A DNA stretch of 64,000 bases, taken from positions 558,001 through 622,000 of the forward strand of contig CAVPRI010000002.1 in NCBI GenBank assembly GCA_963707835.1. Direction: 5' to 3'. The position numbers were made by a program, and so were the translations under genes. The stretch's first letter is position 1, and every line of letters begins with the position of its first letter. This DNA comes from Bog-473 sp963707835. Lineage in GTDB: Bacteria > Actinomycetota > Acidimicrobiia > Acidimicrobiales > RAAP-2. Shown here piece after piece: positions 31,013-39,369 of this stretch. Below the pieces are notes generated by a model. That model did not search any database and was not told the origin of the DNA. It saw only the letters and a program-made list of their open reading frames with translations.

Positions 31013-32886
31013 GACGCACCTCCGAGCTGGGCCGCGATGGCCGATTCGATCTCACCGACCCGGAACGGGACGCCCTGCATCTTCGAGAGGGTCTGGGCGT
31101 CAACGAGGAACTCGGCACGCAGGATGCGGCTGAGCTGTCCCAGGTTGATCTCCGGCACCAGCACCTTGGGGTACCGGTGCAGCACCTCTCCCAGGTTGGA
31201 CGGGAAGGGGTTGAGGTGGCGGAGGTGCAGGTGGGCAACCTTCATGCCCCGGGCACGCACTCGCCGGACGCCGGCGGCCACCGCGGCATAGGTCGAGCCC
31301 CATCCGATCAGGAGCAGCTCGGCGTCGCCGCCCTCGTCGTCGACCTTTGCCGGCGGGATGTCGGCAGCGATCCCGCCCACCTTGTCCCGCCGCAGGTGGA
31401 CCATGCGCTCGTGATTGGCTCCGTCGTAGGAGACGTTGCCGCTCCCGTCGGCTTTCTCGAGCCCCCCGATACGATGCTCGAGCCCGGGCTGTCCGGGTGG
31501 GGCCCACGGACGCGCCAGGGTCTCAGGGTCGCGGACGTAGGGCCAGAAGGTCTCGTTGCCCTCCTCGTCGACGTGGTTGGGCGCCGCCGCGAAATCTGGG
31601 TCGATCGGGGCCAAGGCGTCGAGGTCGGGCAGTCGCCACGGCTCTGCGCCGTTGGCCAGGTACCCGTCGGAGAGCATGATCACCGGAGTGCGGTACTTCA
31701 CCGCGATCCTGATCGCCTCGATGGTGGTGGCGAAGCAGTCGCTTGGCGTGCACGGAGCGACGATGGGCAGCGGTGCCTCGCCGTGGCGCCCGTACATGGC
31801 ATGGAGGAGATCGGCCTGCTCGGTCTTGGTCGGGAGGCCCGTCGAGGGCCCGCCGCGCTGGACGTCGACGATGACCAGGGGCAGCTCCAGGTTTATGGCC
31901 AGACCGATCGTCTCGGACTTGAGGTCCAGACCAGGCCCGCTGGTGGTGGTCACGCCCAGGGAGCCCCCGAACGACGCGCCGAGGGCGGCCCCGATGCCGG
32001 CGATCTCGTCCTCGGCCTGGAAGGTCCGGATGCCGAACTCCTTGCGCCGGCTGAGCTCGTGGAGGATGTCGGAGGCCGGGGTGATTGGATAGCTCCCCAA
32101 GAAGAGCGGGAGGCCGGCCAGGCGGGCACCGGCGATCAGGCCCCAGGCCGTCGCCTGGTTCCCGGTGACCTGGACGTACTCGCCCTTCTCGAAGCTGGCC
32201 GGACGGACCTCGTAGTTCGACTCGAAGAGCTCCGCCGTCTCACCGAAGTCGTAGCCGGCCCGGAAGGCCCGCGTGTTCGCCTCGGCCACCTGGGGGCGGG
32301 CGGCGAACCGCTGGGCGATCCACTCGACGGTCGGCTCGACCGGCCGGGTGTACAGCCAGCTGACCAGACCCAGTGCGAAGAAGTTCTTGGAGCGCTCGGC
32401 GTCGCGTGGCTTGACCCCGGCCTCCTTGCAGGCCTCCTGCGTGATGGAGGTCATGGGGACCTCGTAGACCGTGTAGGCGGCGAGGGAGCCGTCGGTCAGC
32501 GGGTCCTTCTCGTAGCCCGCCTTGGCCAGGCTGCGCTCCTCGAAGGCATCGCTGTTGACGATGAGCACCGTCCCCTTGGCCATCAAGTGGATGTTGGCCC
32601 GCAGCGCGGCGGGGTTCATGGCCACCAGTGCGTTGGGCGAGTCACCCGGTGTGAGGATGTCGTGGTCCGAGATGTGGACCTGGAAGGCAGAGACCCCGTT
32701 CAACGTGCCGGCAGGGGCACGGATCTCCGCCGGGAAGTCCGGAAAGGTGGACAGGTCGTTGCCCAGCAGGGCGCTGCTCGTCGTGAATCTGTCACCGGTG
32801 AGCTGCATACCGTCGCCTGAGTCCCCGGCGAAGCGCACGATGACCTGGTCCAGCTGTTCGGTTGCGTGTCGGGTTCCCGATGCCAC
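31009..32886 (-). CDS. korA: 2-oxoacid:ferredoxin oxidoreductase, fused gamma-alpha subunit
   Basis: 625 residues from GTG 32886 (GAGG seven bases before); the frame stays open to 33006 with low-complexity sequence. N-terminal gamma domain (about 12-190; VIVRFAGDSGDGMQLTGDRF ... RDAERSKNFFALGLVSWLY) is fused to the alpha pyrimidine-binding domain (FLGSYPITPASDILHELS, FQAEDEIAGIGAALGASFGG, TTTSGPGLDLKSETIGLA, VDVQRGGPSTGLPTKTEQADL) and a C-terminal transketolase-like domain (LLLIGWGSTYAAVAAGVRR, HLHLRHLNPFPSNLGEVL). This fused arrangement is standard for actinobacterial KorA. It forms a heterodimer/tetramer with KorB downstream. Confidence 0.93.
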   Translation of the reverse strand: MASGTRHATEQLDQVIVRFAGDSGDGMQLTGDRFTTSSALLGNDLSTFPDFPAEIRAPAGTLNGVSAFQVHISDHDILTPGDSPNALVAMNPAALRANIHLMAKGTVLIVNSDAFEERSLAKAGYEKDPLTDGSLAAYTVYEVPMTSITQEACKEAGVKPRDAERSKNFFALGLVSWLYTRPVEPTVEWIAQRFAARPQVAEANTRAFRAGYDFGETAELFESNYEVRPASFEKGEYVQVTGNQATAWGLIAGARLAGLPLFLGSYPITPASDILHELSRRKEFGIRTFQAEDEIAGIGAALGASFGGSLGVTTTSGPGLDLKSETIGLAINLELPLVIVDVQRGGPSTGLPTKTEQADLLHAMYGRHGEAPLPIVAPCTPSDCFATTIEAIRIAVKYRTPVIMLSDGYLANGAEPWRLPDLDALAPIDPDFAAAPNHVDEEGNETFWPYVRDPETLARPWAPPGQPGLEHRIGGLEKADGSGNVSYDGANHERMVHLRRDKVGGIAADIPPAKVDDEGGDAELLLIGWGSTYAAVAAGVRRVRARGMKVAHLHLRHLNPFPSNLGEVLHRYPKVLVPEINLGQLSRILRAEFLVDAQTLSKMQGVPFRVGEIESAIAAQLGGAS

Positions 32887-33010
32887 GGGGTGCCTCGTCT
32901 CATGTCGTGGACGTGGATGAGTCGGGCTCACTGCGGCGGGCTCTGTCGCACCCCCGCTCACACGGCGCGCGTGACTCTGCGTCCGAATCGGATGTTCTGG
33001 CCCCAATGCT

Positions 33011-33025
33011 ACCCCTGGGAGGGGT
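33011..33025 (-). terminator. Hairpin after the aldolase gene
   Basis: ACCCCT-CCC-AGGGGT (minus strand) is a perfect 6-bp stem with 3-base loop beginning 4 bases after the aldolase stop. No strong U-tract follows. It separates the aldolase from korA, about 125 bp downstream. Confidence 0.45.
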
Positions 33026-33028
33026 CCC

Positions 33029-34090
33029 TCAGGCGATGGTCACCTGGTCGTTCAGGTACACGTCCTGGATGGCGTGGATCAGCGCCGCGCCCTCGGCCAT
33101 GGGCCGCTGGAACGCCTTCCGTCCGACGATCAGGCCCATGCCGCCGGCACGCTTGTTGACCACCGCCGTTCGGACCGCCTGGGCCAGGTCGCTGTCCCCC
33201 TTCGACTCACCACCGGAGTTGATGAGGCCGATGCGACCGGCGTAGCAGTTCACGACCTGCCAGCGGGTGAGGTCGATCGGGTGGTCCGTGGTCAGCTCGT
33301 CATAGGCCAACGGATCGGTCTTGCCGAACCCGATCGTCGTGTAACCGCCGTTGTTCTCGGGCTGCTTCTGCTTGATGATGTCCGCCTCGATGGTGACGCC
33401 GAGGTGGTTGGCCTGCCCGGTGAGGTCCGCCGCCACCTCGTAGTTGACACCGTCCTTCTTGAAGGCCGGGTTGCGCAGGTAGCACCAGAGCACGGTGAAC
33501 ATGCCCAGACGGTGGGCCTCCGCGAAGGCCGCCGCGACCTCCTGGAGCTCTCGGTCCATGTCCTCGGAGCCGAAGTAGATGGTGGCACCCACCCCCACCG
33601 CGCCCAGGTCGGCCGCCTGGCGCACCGACGAGAACATGATCTGCTCGTACGTGTCCGGGACGTGCAGGAACGCGTTGTGGTTGAGCTTCACGATGAAAGG
33701 GATCCGGTGCACGTACCGGCGCGAGGCCAGTCCCAGCGTGCCGAGCGTGGTCGCCACCGCGCTGCACTCGCCGGCGAGTGCCAGCTCCAAGAGGTTGAGC
33801 GGGTCGAAGTACACCGGGTTCTTCGAGAAGCTGGCAGCGGCCGAGTGCTCGATCCCCTGATCGACCGGCAGGATCGAGATGTAGCCGCTGCCACCGAGGC
33901 GCCCGTGGTTGAAAAGCGTGCCCAGATTGCGCAACACCGTCGGGCTGCGGTCGCTGGCACTGAAGGCGCGATCGAGGTAGTCCGGCCCCGGCAGGACAAG
34001 TCCCTCCGCCGGGAAGGCCTTGGCCTCATAGCCGAGAAGGGCATCGGCGTCGTCACCGAGGAGCGAGTGGAGGTCGAGGCTCGTGCTCAT
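33029..34090 (-). CDS. Class I fructose-bisphosphate aldolase (DhnA/FbaB type)
   Basis: 353 residues from ATG 34090; the frame is open to 34177 but the family start is MSTSLDLHSLLGDDADALL. A TAGGCT hexamer seven bases before the ATG suggests a leaderless transcript. Archaeal-type Schiff-base aldolase: SGYISILPVDQGIEHSAAASFSKNP (in pieces), IPFIVKLNHNAFLHVP, GATIYFGSEDMDRELQEV, the Schiff-base lysine region EADIIKQKQPENN and phosphate-binding VVNCYAGRIGLINSGGES and GLIVGRKAFQRP. Catalyses FBP cleavage/formation in glycolysis and gluconeogenesis. Length and motifs are complete. Confidence 0.93.
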   Translation of the reverse strand: MSTSLDLHSLLGDDADALLGYEAKAFPAEGLVLPGPDYLDRAFSASDRSPTVLRNLGTLFNHGRLGGSGYISILPVDQGIEHSAAASFSKNPVYFDPLNLLELALAGECSAVATTLGTLGLASRRYVHRIPFIVKLNHNAFLHVPDTYEQIMFSSVRQAADLGAVGVGATIYFGSEDMDRELQEVAAAFAEAHRLGMFTVLWCYLRNPAFKKDGVNYEVAADLTGQANHLGVTIEADIIKQKQPENNGGYTTIGFGKTDPLAYDELTTDHPIDLTRWQVVNCYAGRIGLINSGGESKGDSDLAQAVRTAVVNKRAGGMGLIVGRKAFQRPMAEGAALIHAIQDVYLNDQVTIA

Positions 34091-34100
34091 GGGCTCGAGC

Positions 34101-35493
34101 CTACTTGGGGGGCCGGTGACGACCCTGCGGGCCTCGCTTCGGGCGGCCGGGTCCGCGTCCGGGGGTCCCGAGGGCACCGAGGCGTTGCTTCACGTCGTAG
34201 GACTCGGGGTCGGCCTTGGCCACGCGCTCGAAGAACTGTCGTGCCCGGGGGACGTCGCCCGCCCGCTCGTAGAGGTCGGCCAGCACGTACCACTGCCGCA
34301 CATGACGCTCCGAGGGGTTGCGGTACGTCCGCCCCGCTCCGGCATCCGCCAGCATGGTGATGGCCCCGGCCAGGTCCCCGGTATCGGCCAGCGACGACGC
34401 GGCCACGATCCTTCCCTCGGCCAGCTCATCGGCGTCCGGGGAGCTCCGCCGCAGTTCTGCCCACAGGTCGGTCACCTTCTTGGGGCGATGCAGCGCGCGC
34501 TGGCAGTCCATGAGCACCGGGAGATGCTCGGAGAAGCCATCGAGCACCCTTGCCGCCTCGAGATGGCGCACGGCTTCACGCCACTGCCCGCTGCGGTACG
34601 CCGAGAGTCCGGCCAGCTCGCGCACGGCCGCCACACCGGGCACCTCGGCGGCAATGGGCCGGACGGTCCGCAAGGCGTCCGAGAAGCGTCCCCGCTCGTA
34701 GGCACCGAAGGCCGCTTCCGCCCGCTGGACCAGCCGTTCCCGGTGTGCCGCTGTCGCGGCGTCGGCCTGGCGGCGAATCTCCGTAGCGATCTCGGGCGGG
34801 AGTGCCGGCCTGGCGGAAGCGGCGGGGGGCCTCGGGGTCTGGCCGGCGGAGTGACGCTGTCCGTCGGTGGGAACCGCCTCTTCGAACTCGTGCTGAGCGC
34901 CATCCTCTCGGACCCACGCGGCCGCAGGACGTGCCGGCGAGGTGGCCCTACCCCGTTCCCGTGCCTGTTCTGGACGGGCACCCGGCCTCGAGCCGCCGGT
35001 CCGGTCCGGGCGCGGCCCATCCTCGCGCCGGGGCAGCGCCTGGGCCCCACGGCGGGCCACGTTGCCCCAGCCGGCACTCTTCCCGCTCCCCCGCGTCGCC
35101 GTTCCTCTCGGCACCGGCGCTCTCGTCTCGGCCCCTCTCGGGCTGGGACCGGACCGGTCGGATCGCATCCCGTCGGTTCGGCCGTCTTCCGTCCGGGACC
35201 TTCCGGTGCGGCTTCCCGACACCCGGGGTACCCGGGCCGATGCACCCCGGGTGTCGGGCGCTGCTGCGCCGGCCGGAACCCCCGTCGCCGCCCTGACGGC
35301 CGTCCCTCCCCGTGGCATCACCGGTCCGCCTCGGTGACGAAGACCGGCTCCCGGCTCCCGCGTTCCCCGATCCCGAGCGGGTGGAGCGCCCGGAGGTGCG
35401 GCCAGATGTCCCCCCCGAGCCGGCCCGGGACGTTCGGCCTGCACCCTGCGACCTCGGTGCGCCACGACCGTCGCGGGAGGGGCGTGGAGGCAT
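34101..35493 (-). CDS. TPR-like repeat protein with long basic N-terminus, probably frameshifted
   Basis: The C-terminal 200 residues (34101-34760) form helical tetratricopeptide-type repeats: RAEAAFGAYERGRFSDALRTVRPIA, ELAGLSAYRSGQWREAVRHLEAAR, GRIVAASSLADTGDLAGAITMLADA and YVLADLYERAGDVPRARQFFERVAKADP. Before it lies an Arg/Gly/Ser/Pro-rich region with SAGWGNVARRGAQ. An in-frame ATG is at 35318. A better start is ATG 35493, which has a leaderless promoter TAGAAT-CGCCCG-ATG but is in a different frame; the frames would join if one CG were added at GACGCGGGG (about 35091-35097), giving about 464 residues. The frame change is inferred and less certain than the three others of this kind. Role unknown; perhaps RNA- or cell-division-associated. 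Confidence 0.6.
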
Positions 35494-35505
35494 CGGGCGA
35501 TTCTA
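35494..35505 (-). promoter_or_regulatory. Leaderless promoter of the TPR gene
   Basis: TAGAAT (35505-35500), then CGCCCG, then ATG 35493. Identical hexamer and near-identical spacer to the pgsA promoter. Confidence 0.5.
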
Positions 35506-35591
35506 GGTGCCGACCACCCGCCGGCCGGACCCACGACCCGATGGACACGCCCAGCTTCCCTCCCAGCGCGAAGGCGGTATCCTGCTGGCCC

Positions 35592-36023
35592 ATGACGCAG
35601 AAGCCATTTTCCGAAGGGCTGTTCAGCTGGCCCTCCGACAAGCCCCAGCTGATCGGCTCTCGCTGCCCCGATTGCGGCTTGACGACGTTCCCGGTGCAGG
35701 CCTCGTGCCCCGGATGCCCGTCCGACTCCATGGAGGACGTGCTCCTCGACCGGCGTGGCACCCTGTGGACGTTCACGACCCAGGAGTTCCGCCCCAAGCT
35801 CCCCTACCGGGGTCCCGAGGACCCCGAAGCGCAATGGGTGCCCTACGGGGTCGGCTATATCGACCTCGGTCCCGTTCGCGTCGAGTCCCGGCTCACCGAG
35901 CACGACCCGGCCAAGCTGCACATCGGCATGGAGATGGAGCTGACCTTGGTGCCCTTCGGCACCGACGACGAAGGCAATGAGCTCGTGAACTTCGCATTCG
36001 CGCCCGTGGGCTCCGGGAACTGA
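35592..36023 (+). CDS. DUF35 OB-fold / zinc-ribbon acyl-CoA-associated protein
   Basis: 143 residues from ATG 35592; a -10-like TATCCT lies 8 bases upstream. Zinc ribbon C25xxC28...C39xxC42 (GSRCPDCGLTTFPVQASCPGCP) followed by an OB-fold (GTLWTFTTQEFRPKLPYRGPE, YGVGYIDLGPVRVESRLTEHDP, IGMEMELTLVPFG). DUF35 proteins bind acyl-CoA and partner with thiolase-like enzymes; ChsH2/Ltp2 in steroid side-chain degradation is the best-studied case. The thiolase-like gene starts 16 bp downstream, so the two probably form a complex. Confidence 0.9.
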   Translation: MTQKPFSEGLFSWPSDKPQLIGSRCPDCGLTTFPVQASCPGCPSDSMEDVLLDRRGTLWTFTTQEFRPKLPYRGPEDPEAQWVPYGVGYIDLGPVRVESRLTEHDPAKLHIGMEMELTLVPFGTDDEGNELVNFAFAPVGSGN

Positions 36024-36039
36024 GCAGGAGGAAACGGAA

Positions 36040-37185
36040 ATGGACGACGTTGCCATCATCGGAGTCGGGCTGCACCCGTTCGGGCGCTTCCCCGGCAAGA
36101 CCGCCATCGACATGGGTGCCGAAGCCATCCACAGCTCACTCAAGGACGCCGGCATCCAGTGGCCCGACATCCAGATCGCCATTGCCGGGAGCTCCGAGAT
36201 CGGGTGCGCCGACGCCGTCGTGAGCCGCGTCGGCATGACCGGGATCCCGTTCCACAACGTGGGCAACGGCTGCGCCACCGCCGCCACCGCCCTCTCCATG
36301 ACGGCTGACGCCATCCGCTACGGCCGGGCCGACATCGGCATCGCCGTCGGCCTCGACAAGCACCCGGCCGGCGCCTTTACCGGCGACCCCGAGGGCGTCG
36401 GCCTGCCCAAGTGGTACGGGGAGTCCGGCTACTTCCTCACCACGCTGTACTTCGCCATGAAGATCTGCCGCTACATGCACGACTTCGACATCGACGAGCG
36501 CACGCTCGCCAAGGTGGCGGCCAAGAACTTCCGCAACGGGTCGAAGAACCCCAACGCGTTCCGCCGCAAGCCGCTGACCGAGGAGCAGATCCTCGAGTCG
36601 CCGTACCTGAACTACCCGCTCAGGCAGTACATGTACTGCGCGCCCGACGAGGGCGCGGCCGCAGTCATCCTCTGCCGGGCCGACCGGGCACGCGAGTTCA
36701 CCGACCTGCCGATCTACCTCAAGGCCAGCGTCGTCCGCACCCGTCGCCTCGGCGCGTTCGAGGTCCTCAGTCCCTCGATGCCGACCGAGCGCATCGAGGG
36801 ACCGACGGTCGACGCCTCGCGCGCCGCCTACGAGATCGCCGGGATCGGGCCCGAGGATGTCGACGTGGCACAGCTCCAGGACACCGAGGCTGGCGCCGAG
36901 ATCATGCACATGGCCGAGAACGGCCTGTGCAAGGACGGCGAGCAGCCCATGCTGCTCGAGGCCGGGGACACCGAGATCACGGGTCGCCTCCCGATCAACA
37001 CCGACGGTGGCCTCATCGCCAACGGCGAGCCGATCGGGGCGTCGGGCCTACGCCAGGTCTACGAGCTGGTCAACCAGCTCAGAGGTACTGCAGGCGACCG
37101 TCAGGTTCCCAACAACCCCAAGGTCGGCTACGCCCAGCTCTACGGCGCTCCCGGCGTGGCCGGCGTCTCGATCCTGTCCCGCTGA
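36040..37185 (+). CDS. Thiolase-like / lipid-transfer protein (Ltp/SCP2-type)
   Basis: 381 residues, ATG preceded by AGGAGG. Thiolase fold: DVAIIGVGLHPFGRFPGKTAIDMGAEA, nucleophile-position Cys78 in NVGNGCATAATAL, CAPDEGAAAVILCRADRA, and the C-terminal GGLIANGEPIGASGLRQVYELVNQLRG, where the usual histidine of GHPIGASG is glutamate. This is the pattern of SCP2/Ltp-type proteins that act as thiolase or, with a DUF35 partner, as retro-aldolases on steroid-derived acyl-CoA. The DUF35 gene directly upstream supports the aldolase/thiolase complex. Substrate unknown. Confidence 0.88.
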   Translation: MDDVAIIGVGLHPFGRFPGKTAIDMGAEAIHSSLKDAGIQWPDIQIAIAGSSEIGCADAVVSRVGMTGIPFHNVGNGCATAATALSMTADAIRYGRADIGIAVGLDKHPAGAFTGDPEGVGLPKWYGESGYFLTTLYFAMKICRYMHDFDIDERTLAKVAAKNFRNGSKNPNAFRRKPLTEEQILESPYLNYPLRQYMYCAPDEGAAAVILCRADRAREFTDLPIYLKASVVRTRRLGAFEVLSPSMPTERIEGPTVDASRAAYEIAGIGPEDVDVAQLQDTEAGAEIMHMAENGLCKDGEQPMLLEAGDTEITGRLPINTDGGLIANGEPIGASGLRQVYELVNQLRGTAGDRQVPNNPKVGYAQLYGAPGVAGVSILSR

Positions 37186-37206
37186 CCGGCTGACCCGCGC
37201 CTGGGA

Positions 37207-37638
37207 CTATCGGGGGGAATAGGCAGCGACCCGAACGGTCAGCGTGGGCACGAACTGGCGGCTGGAGATCTGCCATCCTTCGCCCGTCAGCACGAATCGG
37301 TCGTCGTAATACCCGTACATCTGCAGTCCCTTGATGTTGTCGCCGCGTAGGACGATGGCCTCGACGTACGAGCGCGCCACGTAGGCCTCGCCATCGGCGC
37401 GCACGACGTGGTTGCCGATGAAGTGCATCGTGTGTCCGCAGTCGGCATGGATGCCTTCCATGAACTCCGTGATGGCCTCCCGACCCTCCCATTGCCCGAT
37501 CTCCCCGTAATCGGCCCGGCAATCTTGGGTGAAGCACGTCCGGAACAGATCCCAGTCTCGGGTGTCGATTCCGGTCGCATATCGCAGGACGACATCGTGC
37601 AGTTGTACCCGCACGTCGGGGTCGATCTCTGACGTCAT
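37207..37638 (-). CDS. SnoaL-like / NTF2-fold protein, copy 1
   Basis: 143 residues from ATG 37638 (AGGAGAGGGG upstream; ATG 37662 is possible). Single NTF2-like domain: LHDVVLRYATGIDTRDWDLFRTCFTQDCRADYGEIG, EGREAITEFMEGIHADCGHTMHFIGNHVV, SYVEAIVLRGDNIKGLQMYGYYDDRFVLTGEGWQISSR. The Y/D/H arrangement of the cavity (Tyr, Asp, and the HAxCGHTxH pair) matches the scytalone-dehydratase/ketosteroid-isomerase-like subgroup. Strongly similar to the protein at 49686-50114. Substrate unknown; small-molecule isomerase, dehydratase or ring hydroxylase accessory are possible. Confidence 0.85.
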   Translation of the reverse strand: MTSEIDPDVRVQLHDVVLRYATGIDTRDWDLFRTCFTQDCRADYGEIGQWEGREAITEFMEGIHADCGHTMHFIGNHVVRADGEAYVARSYVEAIVLRGDNIKGLQMYGYYDDRFVLTGEGWQISSRQFVPTLTVRVAAYSPR

Positions 37639-37793
37639 GGTGCCCCTCTCCTGATCCGTCATCCGAGTAACCGCTCACTGACGTTATTACGCTGCATCTC
37701 CGCCGTTCCGCCCGCGATGGTCAGGCACCGGCTCTCCAGCACACGCACTCCGGCCGGCACGTGTCCGTCCAGAGGTGAGCGCCGTGGACGCTC

Positions 37794-39047
37794 CTAGGAG
37801 GAGGACACCGAAGTGGTCCCGGGGATGTAGGTCCCGCAGACTGGGTTCTTCCCTTCGGGAACGAATCCGTTCTTCGCTGCTTTGGTGAGCCAGATGCAGT
37901 TCGGGTTGGTCATGTGACCGAACCCTGTCGCGTAGTCGATGTTGAAGGGCAGAAGGCCGTTGCCGTTCCAGGACTTGATGCTGCGCAGGTCCTTGATCAC
38001 GCCGGCATGGGTGGGGTTCGTTCCTGCCCCTTGGATCCCCTGCATCATGAGCTCGGCTCCCAGCCAGGCCTGCGCCTGGGAACCCGTTGGAAACTGACTC
38101 TTGGTCCAACCGTCGTACTTCTCGAGCGTGGCCTGCATCTGCTCGGTACCGGCGTTGGGCTCGTAGAAGGGGTGCGTGAGCACCTCGAACGTGGCGCCTT
38201 GGACGCTGGCCCATGCGGGCGTGTGGATCAGCGCCGGGTCGTAGCCGTCGGGGAAGAAGATGCCCTTCGTCTGGATGCCGGCCTGCTTGAAGGCCACGGC
38301 CAGAGGAGCGTTGTCGTTCCCGGGGAGGTTGGACCACACCACATTCACGTTGTTGCTCCTGGCGGTCAGGGCCTCGGTGCCGAAGTTGGTATCGGTGCTG
38401 TAGGGAACCGACCGGTCGTCCACAACCACCTTGGCCGCGGGGTCGTCGTGTTGGAGCGACTGCATGACGGCAGAGCTTCCCTGAACCGAGTCCGGCGAGA
38501 TGCTCAACGCGTACAGGGCCACCCGGAGGCTGCCCAACTTCTTCAACACGTTCGCGTACAACGTGCTGACCGGGTACTTGGGGTCGACGCTGCCGCTGAC
38601 CCCGATGCCGAACATGTTGGTGTTGGGCTGCATGCCCCATTCGGGCCCGTCTTCGCTGTTTCCGGTCACTGGCACCCCGGCCTGCTGGGCGTACTTGGCC
38701 CCCAGCTGGAAGATGGGCGAGTCCGACACGATGCCGATCACGTTCCTCGAGACCGCTTCCTGCACTGCGGTGGTCAGCGCCGCAGGACTGGTTTGGTCGT
38801 CGATCACGAGCGGGGTGAGTTTGTGACCGTTCACGCCTCCCTTGGCGTTCTGCGCAGCGAGCGCCGCCTCGAACACGCCGGCGGTGCCAGTGAAGTCCGC
38901 CGCCGCCGGTCCGGTCTCTGAGGTGATGAAGGCAATGGTCAGCGGTGCCGGCGCCGCCGACGCCTCTGCCGCAGCACCACCCAAGTACACACCTGGCAGG
39001 CACACAACCGCCGCTAAGGCACAGACAGCCCTACCGTGTGACCACAT
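37794..39047 (-). CDS. Branched-chain-type ABC transporter substrate-binding protein
   Basis: 417 residues from ATG 39047 (a TTG at 39059 is open in frame). Signal peptide residues 1-33. Type I periplasmic-binding fold (LivJ/AmiC family): LTIAFITSETGPAAADFTGTAGVFEAALAAQNAKGGVNGHKL (in parts), VIDDQTSPAALTTAVQEAVSRNVIGIVSDSP, VWSNLPGNDNAPLAVAFKQAGI and GYDPALIHTPAW. No permease or ATPase genes lie beside it, so it must use a transporter encoded elsewhere or act as a sensor. It is divergent from the long acyl-CoA dehydrogenase gene. A copy of the TetR-type palindrome overlaps its translation start. Confidence 0.88.
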   Translation of the reverse strand: MWSHGRAVCALAAVVCLPGVYLGGAAAEASAAPAPLTIAFITSETGPAAADFTGTAGVFEAALAAQNAKGGVNGHKLTPLVIDDQTSPAALTTAVQEAVSRNVIGIVSDSPIFQLGAKYAQQAGVPVTGNSEDGPEWGMQPNTNMFGIGVSGSVDPKYPVSTLYANVLKKLGSLRVALYALSISPDSVQGSSAVMQSLQHDDPAAKVVVDDRSVPYSTDTNFGTEALTARSNNVNVVWSNLPGNDNAPLAVAFKQAGIQTKGIFFPDGYDPALIHTPAWASVQGATFEVLTHPFYEPNAGTEQMQATLEKYDGWTKSQFPTGSQAQAWLGAELMMQGIQGAGTNPTHAGVIKDLRSIKSWNGNGLLPFNIDYATGFGHMTNPNCIWLTKAAKNGFVPEGKNPVCGTYIPGTTSVSSS

Positions 39048-39065
39048 GTTATCCCCCAATCACAT
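39046..39065. promoter_or_regulatory. Operator copy A (ATGTTATCCCCCAATCACAT)
   Basis: GTTATC-CCCC-AATCAC, one mismatch from the GTKATT-N4-AATMAC consensus shared with 51817, 54813 and 57975. It abuts the ATG of the substrate-binding protein, where a bound repressor would block initiation or elongation. Also in the 39066-39369 gap: a TGATC-N9-GATCA dyad around GAAGCTTC (39132-39150), otherwise nothing recognisable. Confidence 0.55.
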
Positions 39066-39369
39066 TCGGCTTTCGAGATCGTGACAGACTTTCCGCGCCA
39101 ACGCAACGCTGTTTGTTTGACCCTGTGGCGATGATCAGAAGCTTCGATCACCCCGCAGGCAGCTTCCGGCCATGCGGCGAGCCCCCCGGGCACCCTGTCG
39201 CGTAGGTGACCCGTTCGGGGTTGCCGTCGCGCACGTCGACCACTGCGTCGTCGGTCAGGGTGTGCCTTCTCGGGAAAAGGAGATGCGCTCGACCATCTGC
39301 ATTGCATGTTTGCCAGCTCCAGGCGTCAAGACCTACCGTCGAACCCCGTCAAGAGGAGGAGCTCGCACG

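Noticed and set aside
34083..35580. Plus-strand frame upstream of and in frame with the DUF35 gene, suggesting a 646-residue protein
   Set aside because: Only the last 143 residues match DUF35; the rest is antisense to the TPR gene. A -10-like hexamer and family start support ATG 35592.
37687..39003. 438-codon minus-strand frame overlapping the substrate-binding protein
   Set aside because: The other frame has a signal peptide and complete binding-protein motifs; this one is Arg/Gly/His-rich.
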